Both the position numbers and the translations under genes were made by a program. This document shows positions 15,245-21,522 of a stretch of 37,476 bases of DNA, piece after piece (within the stretch, counting starts at the first letter, position 1; every line of letters begins with the position of its first letter). The notes beneath the pieces were generated by a model. It saw nothing but the letters and a program-made list of their open reading frames with translations. It had not been told where the DNA came from and made no database searches. Location of the stretch: positions 1 through 37,476 of the forward strand of contig CAMCWK010000030.1 of assembly GCA_945882615.1 (NCBI GenBank), in the 5' to 3' direction. The stretch is from Rhizobium sp. Q54. GTDB lineage: Bacteria; Pseudomonadota; Alphaproteobacteria; Micropepsales; Micropepsaceae.

Positions 15245-15562
15245 TTACAGGCGGCGGATGAACCGGCCGCTGTAGGGATCGACCTGGACCAGCACCAACC
15301 GGCCGAAGCGGTCATGGGCGCGAACCACAAAGCGGCCGCGCATGAAGAACGGCTCGCTGATCACTGAAAGGCGCTGGGCGCGCAGGGCGCGGCGAACATG
15401 CATGCGGTTCACATAACCGTGATGGCGGTCATAGCGGGCGTGATTGTTGTTGTAGTGGCGGTCGCCGCGATGATCCCAGGGCGCGGCCGAGGCCGAGCCC
15501 AGGCCCACAGCCGTCAGGACCGCCAGAGAAGCTGCCGCCAGAAGCGTTTTGGTGTTAAACAT
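15245..15562 (-). CDS. Small exported basic protein with PepSY-like C-terminus
   Basis: A 105-residue exported protein. Residues 1-27 are a signal peptide (FNTKTLLAAASLAVLTA ... SASA). The mature part starts with a His/Arg/Asn/Tyr-rich stretch (HRGDRHYNNNHARYDRHHGY) that could bind metal, and ends in RFVVRAHDRFGRLVLVQVDP with YSGRFIRR, which resembles the second half of a PepSY module (residue-rich strand pair ending in DPxSGRI). The ATG at 15562 was chosen because it opens the signal peptide and has an AAGGAG ribosome site 8 bases upstream; longer versions lack both. It is divergent from the next PepSY-like gene, with a set of TTCA repeats between them. Function unknown. Confidence 0.72.
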   Translation of the reverse strand: MFNTKTLLAAASLAVLTAVGLGSASAAPWDHRGDRHYNNNHARYDRHHGYVNRMHVRRALRAQRLSVISEPFFMRGRFVVRAHDRFGRLVLVQVDPYSGRFIRRL

Positions 15563-15633
15563 GACTGTCTCCTTCTCATCCGTTTGGGCGGTGTTTCGTT
15601 TTCCGTCCATGTGCCGACAATAGGAGGGGGAAA

Positions 15634-15651
15634 CTGAACCGGGTCTGGACA
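15634..15651 (-). promoter_or_regulatory. Candidate response-regulator box facing the small exported protein gene
   Basis: CTGAAC (15634-15639) and CTGGAC (15645-15650) repeat with an 11-bp period; on the minus strand the half-sites read GTCCAG and GTTCAG. It lies 73 bases upstream of the 15562 start, in the same orientation relative to its gene as the 5922 box to the LTXXQ gene. Confidence 0.4.
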
Positions 15652-15654
15652 GGG

Positions 15655-15673
15655 TGTTCATGCGTGGTTCATG
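15655..15673 (+). promoter_or_regulatory. Candidate response-regulator box upstream of the PepSY-regulator-kinase operon
   Basis: Two identical GTTCATG heptamers (15656-15662, 15667-15673) repeat with an 11-bp period. Written as TGTTCA-N5-GGTTCA this has the geometry of the enterobacterial PhoP box, (T/G)GTTTA-N5-(T/G)GTTTA, with C in place of one T. It lies 23 bases upstream of the ATG at 15696, so that gene would have a very short leader, in keeping with its missing ribosome site. Confidence 0.5.
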
Positions 15674-15695
15674 TCTTCTGCCTTAGAAAAAGCCC

Positions 15696-16214
15696 ATGTT
15701 TGCCCGAATTTTGTTTGCGATTTTTCTGACCTGCTCCAGCTTGGCCGTCGTGGCGACCGACGCCCAGGCCCAGCCGCGCCGTGAACGCGGCGGCGATGGC
15801 GTGCAGCCGCTGGATCGCCTGTTGCCCGGTATCCGCCGGTCCCATCCGGGCGAGTTCTATGATGCCGAGGGCCCGACCAATGGCCCGACCGGTAATCCCC
15901 AGTACCGCCTGAAATGGATGACGCCCGACGGACGCATCATCTGGCTCGACGCCGATGCGCGCAGCGGCCGCGTTCTGCGGTCATCGCCCGGACGCGACAG
16001 TTTCGATCAAGGCCGCAATTACCGCGAGCGCCGCAGCGAGGGTGCGCGCCCTTTCATCGACCGCTATCCGCCCTATACCGCCGATCCCTATGATCGCGGC
16101 TATGGCCGGGCCCGCGCCCGGGAACGCGAGCGCTATGCCCCCAACTTCGTCCCAAGGCCACGCTATGGTAACCCCGGTGGGGAACGGCGCGGCCGCGGGC
16201 GGCGCGATCGTTAG
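15696..16214 (+). CDS. Exported PepSY-like protein preceding a two-component system
   Basis: A 172-residue exported protein: signal peptide 1-25 (ILFAIFLTCSSLAVVA ... AQA), an Arg/Gly-rich linker, a PepSY-like segment at about 54-95 (FYDAEGP ... QYRLKWMTPDGRIIWLDADARSGRVL), and a Tyr/Arg/Pro-rich C-terminal tail (YPPYTADPYDRGYGRARARERERY) that is probably disordered. PepSY proteins next to two-component systems are thought to modulate kinases or proteases in the periplasm. Its stop is 8 bases before the response-regulator ATG, so it is the first gene of a three-gene operon. No ribosome site is visible at its ATG. Role as signal partner of the kinase is inferred. Confidence 0.72.
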   Translation: MFARILFAIFLTCSSLAVVATDAQAQPRRERGGDGVQPLDRLLPGIRRSHPGEFYDAEGPTNGPTGNPQYRLKWMTPDGRIIWLDADARSGRVLRSSPGRDSFDQGRNYRERRSEGARPFIDRYPPYTADPYDRGYGRARARERERYAPNFVPRPRYGNPGGERRGRGRRDR

Positions 16215-16222
16215 GAGAAGAC

Positions 16223-16909
16223 ATGCGCATTCTGCTGGTCGAGGATGACAAGGATCTGCAGCGTCTTCTCAAGAAGGCGCTGGCCGATGCCGGTTATGTG
16301 GTCGACATCGCCGCCGATGGCGAAGAAGGCCATTTCCTGGGCGACACCGAACCCTATGACGCGGTGATCCTGGATCTGGGCCTGCCCAAGATGGACGGCG
16401 TCACCGTGCTGGAAAAGTGGCGCAAGTCCGGCAAGACCATGCCGGTGCTGATCCTCACCGCCCGCGACCGCTGGAGCGACAAGGTGGCCGGGTTCGACGC
16501 CGGCGCCGACGATTATCTTGCCAAGCCGTTCTATACCGAGGAGTTGCTGGCCCGCCTGCGCGCGCTGCTGCGCCGCGCCGTCGGAATCGCCACCGCCGAG
16601 ATCGAGATCGGCAAGCTGCATATCGATCCGCGCGCCAGCCGCGTCACCTATGATGGCAATCCGGTCAAGCTGACCAGCCAGGAATACCGCCTGCTGGCCT
16701 ATCTCGCCCATCATCGCGGCAAGGTGGTGTCGCGCACCGAACTGGTCGAGCATCTCTATGACCAGGACTTCGACCGCGATTCCAACACGATCGAGGTTTT
16801 CATCGGCCGCCTGCGCAAGAAGACCGACGCAGGCCTCATTCAGACGGTGCGCGGGCTTGGCTATTCTCTCGAAGATCCGAAACTGGACGGCAAGCCGGCT
16901 GAGGCTTGA
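16223..16909 (+). CDS. OmpR-family response regulator (PhoP-like)
   Basis: A 228-residue DNA-binding response regulator. The receiver domain has the acidic pair EDD (7-9), the phosphoacceptor Asp51 (LDLGLPKMDG), Thr79 and Lys101 (AKPF). The C-terminal winged helix (from about 125) shows VKLTSQEYRLLAYLAHHRGKVVSR, ending in IQTVRGLGYSL. An AGGAGA ribosome site lies 7 bases before the ATG. It overlaps the kinase gene that follows. The gene order PepSY-regulator-kinase and the PhoQ-like kinase suggest a PhoPQ-type envelope or divalent-cation response; a candidate binding site with 11-bp direct repeats sits just upstream of this operon. Confidence 0.92.
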   Translation: MRILLVEDDKDLQRLLKKALADAGYVVDIAADGEEGHFLGDTEPYDAVILDLGLPKMDGVTVLEKWRKSGKTMPVLILTARDRWSDKVAGFDAGADDYLAKPFYTEELLARLRALLRRAVGIATAEIEIGKLHIDPRASRVTYDGNPVKLTSQEYRLLAYLAHHRGKVVSRTELVEHLYDQDFDRDSNTIEVFIGRLRKKTDAGLIQTVRGLGYSLEDPKLDGKPAEA

Positions 16910-18242
16910 GTCGCTATCGTCGCGCCTGATTGCGGCGGCGGCGATATGGACCATGCTGGGCCTGTTGGTGGGCGGGGCGGTGCTGTCCAACGCCTTCCGT
17001 CTGGCGGCACAGAACAGTTTCGACGCGGCGCTGGCATCGGACATGGACGGGCTGATCGCCGCCGCCGAGCCAGATCCGGGTGGCGGCGTGATGCTGCAGA
17101 GCCGCTTTCTCAATCACAATTTCACTCGGGTCTATTCCGGCCTTTATGACCAGATCAGATCGGGGGCCACCGGCGGGCAGATTTCGCGCTCGCTGTTCGA
17201 CCACGAGATCGTGCCGGTCAATCAGGTCCGCCAGGGCGCGCTGACCTGGGGTGAGGCGGATGGACCGGAAGGGCAGGATCTTCGCGTGGTGTCGCGCCGG
17301 GTGGACCTGACGCCGGGTCAGGCCAGCGGCGATTACACCTTCCTGGTGGCTGGCGATATGGCGGAAGTGGAACGCCAGACCGACGAGTTCAACGTCACCT
17401 TGATCTGGTCCTTCGCGCTGCTGGGACTGGGACTGATCGCTGCCATCCTGCTGCAGGTGCGTATCGGCCTGTTGCCGCTGCGCCGGGTGAGCGAAGCCCT
17501 GGCGCGCATCCGCGACGGCAAGGCGCGGCGGCTGGACGGGCATTTCCCCACCGAGATCGAACCTTTGGCCACCGAACTCAATTCGCTGATCCAGCACAGC
17601 GAGGAAGTGGTGGGCCGCGCCCGCACCCATGTTTCCAATCTCGCGCATTTTCTCAAGACGCCGCTCTCGGTGCTGGCGGCGGAAGCCGATGCCGAGCCCG
17701 GACCGCTGGCGCAAAGCGTCAAGCGCCAGGTCTTCTCCATGCGCCGGCAGGTGGATCATTATCTGAGCCGCGCGCGCGCCGCCGGTTCGCTCGATGTGCT
17801 GGGCAACCGCACCCAAGTCTGCGCGGTGATGGACGATCTGGCGCGGGTGATCGGGCGAATTCATGCGCCGCGCGGCATCGTCATCGATGCCGAATGCGCC
17901 GATCACATCCACTTTCGCGGTGAGCGCCAGGACCTGGAAGAGATGCTGGGCAACCTGATCGACAATGGCTGCAAATGGGCGCGCACGCGGGTGCGGGTGC
18001 GCTGCGAGACAGGCGCGGGCCGGCTGGTCCTGACGGTCGAGGATGACGGGCCGGGGCTTTCCGCCGAGCAGCGGACCCAGGTGGGCGAGCGCGGCGAAAG
18101 GCTGGATGAAACCGTCCCCGGCTCCGGCCTGGGGCTGGCCATCGTCCGGGATATTTCCAAGCTTTATGGGGGTTTTTTCCTGCTGGACGCCAGTCCCATG
18201 GGGGGGGTGCTGGCGCGGCTGGAATTGCCGGTGATTGTGTAA
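16857..18242 (+). CDS. Sensor histidine kinase (PhoQ-like)
   Basis: Partner kinase of the preceding regulator. With a TTG start at 16857 it has 461 residues: a first membrane helix at about 26-49, a periplasmic sensor domain to about 179, a second helix at about 180-200, HAMP (LLPLRRVSEALARIRDG), and the H box with His264 in NLAHFLKTPLSVL, the LAHFLKTPL form seen in PhoQ-like kinases. The ATP-binding domain has NLIDNGCKWA, EDDGPGLS and GSGLGLAIV. The start is doubtful: no ATG lies between the regulator end and the first helix. TTG at 16857 overlaps the regulator by 53 bases; CTG at 16899 is an alternative. A run of eight G at 18200-18207 lies near the 3' end. Confidence 0.88.
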   Translation: MAILSKIRNWTASRLRLESLSSRLIAAAAIWTMLGLLVGGAVLSNAFRLAAQNSFDAALASDMDGLIAAAEPDPGGGVMLQSRFLNHNFTRVYSGLYDQIRSGATGGQISRSLFDHEIVPVNQVRQGALTWGEADGPEGQDLRVVSRRVDLTPGQASGDYTFLVAGDMAEVERQTDEFNVTLIWSFALLGLGLIAAILLQVRIGLLPLRRVSEALARIRDGKARRLDGHFPTEIEPLATELNSLIQHSEEVVGRARTHVSNLAHFLKTPLSVLAAEADAEPGPLAQSVKRQVFSMRRQVDHYLSRARAAGSLDVLGNRTQVCAVMDDLARVIGRIHAPRGIVIDAECADHIHFRGERQDLEEMLGNLIDNGCKWARTRVRVRCETGAGRLVLTVEDDGPGLSAEQRTQVGERGERLDETVPGSGLGLAIVRDISKLYGGFFLLDASPMGGVLARLELPVIV

Positions 18243-18249
18243 AAGATAC

Positions 18250-18271
18250 AGGGCATTAACGATAACGCCCT
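18250..18271 (+). terminator. Possible terminator after the kinase gene
   Basis: AGGGCATTA (18250-18258), loop ACGA, TAACGCCCT (18263-18271): nine pairs with one mismatch, followed by TAATG. The stem is modest and the T run poor. Confidence 0.35.
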
Positions 18272-18318
18272 TAATGTAGACACCCATCCGGGCGTTTGGC
18301 CCGGACGCAGGAGTGTCT

Positions 18319-19692
18319 ATGCCCGCGACGGACAAAACCGGATTGCTCAAAACGTTTCTCGGCAGCCTGCCGGGACATGTCGCGGCCCGTCTTGCCCTGG
18401 CGGTGGAAGTGGACCGGCTGCTGGAAGGCCGCGGCCTGCCACATGATGATATTCTGAGCGGGTTGCGCCCCGTGCTGCGCCGCGATCATCACGATCGCAC
18501 CCTGACGCCGCTGCGGCTGTTCTGCCGGCCGTTCCAGGATTTGCTGAGCTGTGCGCCGCGCCGCGCCAAGCAGAAAGGCTGCATCGCGCGCGGCAGCCTG
18601 GTGCCGGTTTGGAACTGGGTGTCGCAAACGCTGATGCCCGAAGCGGCGGCCGCCTATGTCAAGGATGCCAAGGCGCTGGTGCTGGCGCAGAAAAATGACG
18701 AGGCGATTGTCCGCGCCGGCCAGTTCTGGCCGCTCGCCGCCGCCGCCATGACCGCGGCGCTGAAAGGCGACAGCAACCGCAAGATTTTGCAGAAGGTGCT
18801 GGGCGACGCCCTGGCGGTGGAAGATGCCGATGAGATGGCGCTGTTGCTGGCCGTCGGCGAGATCATCGAAAAGCTCGCCTTGCTGCTGCCCCGTCCGGTG
18901 CCGTCCTTCCACGAACAGCTGCTATGGGATGTGCGCGGGGTTTACGACGCGCTGATCGAAACCCAGCCCGATGTCGCGCCCTATGTCGCGGTGATTACGA
19001 TGAACCGGCTGGCCCGTCCCTGGGAAGCGCTGCGCCTGCCCATGATGATCTCGCGCAAGAATGACGAGACGCTGATCGCCAAGACCGACATGGGCCTGGT
19101 GGGCGAAATCCTGTTCGACCGCATGGACGCGCTGAAGACTTCCATCCAGCAGACGCGCCACCCCCTGTTCGATGCCGAGATGCTGATGGAAGAGGTCCGC
19201 ACCTTCGCCGATCTTTCCAGCCATATCGTCAAGGAAATCGAACTCAAGCGCGATGGCGAATGGGGCAAGCGCCTGCTGGCCGAACGGGTGGAGATCGGCA
19301 AGGTGATGGAAAGTTTCATGGACCGTGCGCCCAAAGAGTTCAACGCCGCCTTGCCGATGGCCAGGGGCACCGGCGCTGATTTCTCGCGCCATCCGGGTGC
19401 GGAAAAACATGACATGGCCAAGCGCTATGCGCGTCTGGTGGCGGGCAGCCGCAATTTTGCCGCCGCGGCCTCTTTTGCGGCCAAGCAGAAAACCACTTAC
19501 GAAGACCTCTGCACCACGCTCAAGCGCTACAATGAAGACGTGGTCAAGGCGCTGAAAGGTGATCCGGTGCGCGGCGAAACCATCAATGCGCAGTTCGAAC
19601 TGTGCGCGGACCTTACGGCCATCCTGTTCAGCGAAGAAGAAGCGGCCATGATGCGGCGGCGCGGTAGAGCCGCCCAGGCTGTTGCCGCTTAG
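18319..19692 (+). CDS. Conserved-looking hypothetical protein, 457 residues, unknown function
   Basis: A soluble, predominantly helical protein without signal peptide or membrane segment. I do not recognise a family. Visible features: a short Cys-containing basic segment (FQDLLSCAPRRAKQKGCIARG, about 75-94), long amphipathic helices in the middle (LIETQPDVAPYVAVITMNRLARPWEALRLPMM), an Arg/Lys/Glu-rich stretch around SHIVKEIELKRDGEWGKRLLAERVEIG, and an acidic segment LFSEEEAAMMRRRGR near the end. ATG at 18319 is preferred over GTG at 18313 because AGGAG ends 5 bases before it. It stands alone after the PhoPQ-like operon, separated by a weak hairpin; codon use is like its neighbours, so it is likely a native gene. 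Confidence 0.75.
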   Translation: MPATDKTGLLKTFLGSLPGHVAARLALAVEVDRLLEGRGLPHDDILSGLRPVLRRDHHDRTLTPLRLFCRPFQDLLSCAPRRAKQKGCIARGSLVPVWNWVSQTLMPEAAAAYVKDAKALVLAQKNDEAIVRAGQFWPLAAAAMTAALKGDSNRKILQKVLGDALAVEDADEMALLLAVGEIIEKLALLLPRPVPSFHEQLLWDVRGVYDALIETQPDVAPYVAVITMNRLARPWEALRLPMMISRKNDETLIAKTDMGLVGEILFDRMDALKTSIQQTRHPLFDAEMLMEEVRTFADLSSHIVKEIELKRDGEWGKRLLAERVEIGKVMESFMDRAPKEFNAALPMARGTGADFSRHPGAEKHDMAKRYARLVAGSRNFAAAASFAAKQKTTYEDLCTTLKRYNEDVVKALKGDPVRGETINAQFELCADLTAILFSEEEAAMMRRRGRAAQAVAA

Positions 19693-19737
19693 ATCTCAAT
19701 ACCGCGTCATTGCCCAGCCAGCGTTTCAAATCCTGCC

Positions 19738-19753
19738 TGAACGCCGGATGAAC
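19738..19753. promoter_or_regulatory. Candidate response-regulator box upstream of the glycine-zipper gene
   Basis: TGAAC (19738-19742) and TGAAC (19749-19753), 11-bp period; minus strand TGTTCA-TCCGG-CGTTCA. The reverse-strand core GTTCATCCGGCGTTCA is nearly identical to ATTCATCCAGCGTTCA at the LTXXQ promoter. It lies 106 bases upstream of the ATG at 19860, in opposite orientation to the other boxes. Confidence 0.4.
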
Positions 19754-19859
19754 AGGCGCCAGGTTCCCGTGAAATATTCCGATAGACATTGAACGTTTCG
19801 CATCGTCTCCTACTTACCTTGCGAAGGGGCAAGACAGAATTCTTCCGGAGACGTTCCCA

Positions 19860-20654
19860 ATGTTCCGCACACCGCTTATTGCCGCCATGACGGTTGCCCT
19901 CTTGGGCGGGACCGCGCTGGCGCAGCCGGCGACCCAGCCGCCCGCCAATTTGTCCGATAGCGCGCGCAGCGCACCGGACTATGACAATGACCGCTATGAC
20001 GACAATGACCGCGATTACGGCCCGCCGGTTTCCGAGCGTCAGGCCAATCCGCGGGCCCAGGCCACTGCCGACCAGCAGCGTGACCGCGATATCTTCTGCC
20101 GCCGCGACGCGGCGGCCCGCACCGGTTACACCACGCCGCGCGACGCGGCGCGCGATGAACAGGCGCGTGGCAGCATCGGTGGCACCTTGGGCGGCGCGGC
20201 GCTGGGCGCCATCATCGGCGGCGCCACTGGCGGCAATGCCGGAACCGGAGCCGCCATCGGCGCGGGCGCAGGCCTGCTGGCCGGCACCGCGATTGGGGCG
20301 GACAATGCCCGCCAGGCCGCGCGCGATGTGGAAGCGGATTATTCCGCCGCTTATTATGCCTGCATGCACCAGGCCGACAGCGGCACCCGCTCGGCCTACA
20401 ATTATGACGACCGTCCGCCCTATGATTATGATCGTTACGGTTATGGCGCGGACTATGGGCCTGGCTATGCCTATGGCCCGCCGCCCCCGCCGCCTTATTA
20501 CTATCGCCCCTATTACCAGCCCTATGGCTATGCCGCGCCCTATTATGGCCCCAGCATTTCGCTGGGCTTTGGGTTCGGCGGCCATAGCGGCTGGGGCAAC
20601 AACCGCGGGTTCCGTGGTGGCCACGGGTTTCGTGGCGGCAGACGTCACCGCTAA
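19860..20654 (+). CDS. Exported glycine-zipper, Tyr/Pro/Gly-rich envelope protein
   Basis: A 264-residue exported protein. Signal peptide 1-21 (LIAAMTVALLGGTALA). An acidic Asp/Tyr-rich linker (DYDNDRYDDNDRDYG) follows, then a glycine-zipper region at about 104-147 (GGTLGGAALGAIIGG, GTGAAIGAGAGLLAGTAIG) of the type that forms paired membrane-spanning helices in outer-membrane or surface proteins. Cys80 and Cys168 flank it. The C-terminal third is Tyr/Pro/Gly-rich (PPPPPPYYYRPYYQPYGYAAPYYG) and ends in Gly/Arg/His repeats. No enzymatic motif. A GGAGA ribosome site lies 9 bases before the ATG. A strong terminator follows. Likely structural or stress-related envelope protein (inference). Confidence 0.75.
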   Translation: MFRTPLIAAMTVALLGGTALAQPATQPPANLSDSARSAPDYDNDRYDDNDRDYGPPVSERQANPRAQATADQQRDRDIFCRRDAAARTGYTTPRDAARDEQARGSIGGTLGGAALGAIIGGATGGNAGTGAAIGAGAGLLAGTAIGADNARQAARDVEADYSAAYYACMHQADSGTRSAYNYDDRPPYDYDRYGYGADYGPGYAYGPPPPPPYYYRPYYQPYGYAAPYYGPSISLGFGFGGHSGWGNNRGFRGGHGFRGGRRHR

Positions 20655-20681
20655 CGCGCGTCAAACTGGTCTTTGCTAGTG

Positions 20682-20712
20682 AAGCGGCCGGACTGTTAAG
20701 GTCCGGCCGCTT
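20682..20712 (+). terminator. Intrinsic terminator after the glycine-zipper gene
   Basis: A perfect 12-bp stem, AAGCGGCCGGAC (20682-20693) with GTCCGGCCGCTT (20701-20712) and a 7-base loop, followed by TTCATTTTCC. It separates the glycine-zipper gene from the ccm operon. Confidence 0.85.
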
Positions 20713-20733
20713 TCATTTTCCAGGTCTTTTTGC

Positions 20734-21078
20734 ATGCCGCCGAAAATCAATCCGTCCAAGCTGAACCCGCTGCAGCTGCGCACCCTGACCCTGCTGCAGG
20801 CGATCGCGCGGATCCCCGGCGCGGCGGCCCAGACCCCGGAGGGCGATACCGCCATCACCCAGTTCCCCCATGCCCATGGCGATCATTTCCATCTGGGCGA
20901 CGCCACCGTGCGGGGCAGCGATGCCACCGGCCTGGAAAATGAAAAGGTGTGGAACGCGCTGTCGCGCAAGGGCCTGATCAAGTGCGAATGGCCCCATCAG
21001 ATCGCTTTGACGCCCGAAGGTCTGGGGTATGATACCGGCATCGCCGACCAGATCCTGCACCGTGGCCGACACCATTAG
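20734..21078 (+). CDS. Small His-rich protein leading the ccm operon, function unknown
   Basis: A 114-residue soluble protein. The N-terminus (NPLQLRTLTLLQAIARIPG) and the C-terminal part (LENEKVWNALSRKGLIKCEWPHQIALTPEGL) look like a winged-helix fold of the kind seen in small MarR-like or unnamed families. Between them lies a histidine cluster, FPHAHGDHFHLGD, with His46, 48, 51 and 53, which could bind metal or heme; that is inference. Its TAG stop is immediately followed by the ccmE ATG with no gap, so translation is coupled. In rhizobial cycHJKL clusters the gene at this place is cycH (ccmI), which this is not. No good ribosome site is visible. Confidence 0.7.
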   Translation: MPPKINPSKLNPLQLRTLTLLQAIARIPGAAAQTPEGDTAITQFPHAHGDHFHLGDATVRGSDATGLENEKVWNALSRKGLIKCEWPHQIALTPEGLGYDTGIADQILHRGRHH

Positions 21079-21522
21079 ATGACAGCCAAGAAGAAACGCC
21101 GTCTCGCTTTTGCTGCTGCCCTGGTTGCGGTGGGCGCGGTGCTGGCCGTGATCGTGGTGTATGGCCTGGGTCAGAACACCATGTACTTCCGCAGCCCCAC
21201 CGACATCGCCGAAGCGAAGATCGCGCCCGGCGTCTCGTTCCGTCTGGGCGGCCTGGTGCAGCAGGGCAGTGTGGCGCATGGCAAGGGCGCGGATGTGCGT
21301 TTCTCGATTACCGACGGCAAGAGCAGCGTGCCGGTGACCTTTTCAGGCGTGCTGCCGGCGCTGTTCCGTGAGGGGCAGGGCGTGGTGACCACCGGCGCGC
21401 TGAACCAGACCGGAACCTTTATCGCCAACGAAGTGCTCGCCAAGCACGACGAAAAATACATGCCGCCCGAAGTGGTGGATTCCCTCAAGCGCAGCGGTCG
21501 CTGGAAGGACAGCGGCGTATGA
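21079..21522 (+). CDS. ccmE: Cytochrome c maturation heme chaperone CcmE
   Basis: Receives heme from CcmC/CcmAB and hands it to CcmF in the periplasm. The 147-residue protein has a basic N-terminus, one membrane anchor at about 9-30, and an OB-fold periplasmic domain (FRLGGLVQQGSV, DGKSSVPVTFSGVLPALFREGQGVV). The covalent heme ligand is His123 in LAKHDEKYMPP, with Tyr127 as the usual axial ligand. Length is normal. Its stop overlaps the ccmF start as ATGA. Confidence 0.95.
   Translation: MTAKKKRRLAFAAALVAVGAVLAVIVVYGLGQNTMYFRSPTDIAEAKIAPGVSFRLGGLVQQGSVAHGKGADVRFSITDGKSSVPVTFSGVLPALFREGQGVVTTGALNQTGTFIANEVLAKHDEKYMPPEVVDSLKRSGRWKDSGV

Noticed and set aside
18200..18207. Run of eight G near the end of the PhoQ-like kinase gene as a phase-variation tract
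   Set aside because: The frame is intact, the tract is close to the C-terminus beyond the catalytic motifs, and G7 runs also occur in ccmF and glnE, so it looks like ordinary GC-rich coding sequence.
19707..20648. Antisense frame opposite the glycine-zipper gene with many Ile/Val/Arg repeats
   Set aside because: The repeats are the reverse complement of Tyr/Gly/Asp codons; the plus-strand gene has signal peptide, ribosome site and terminator.
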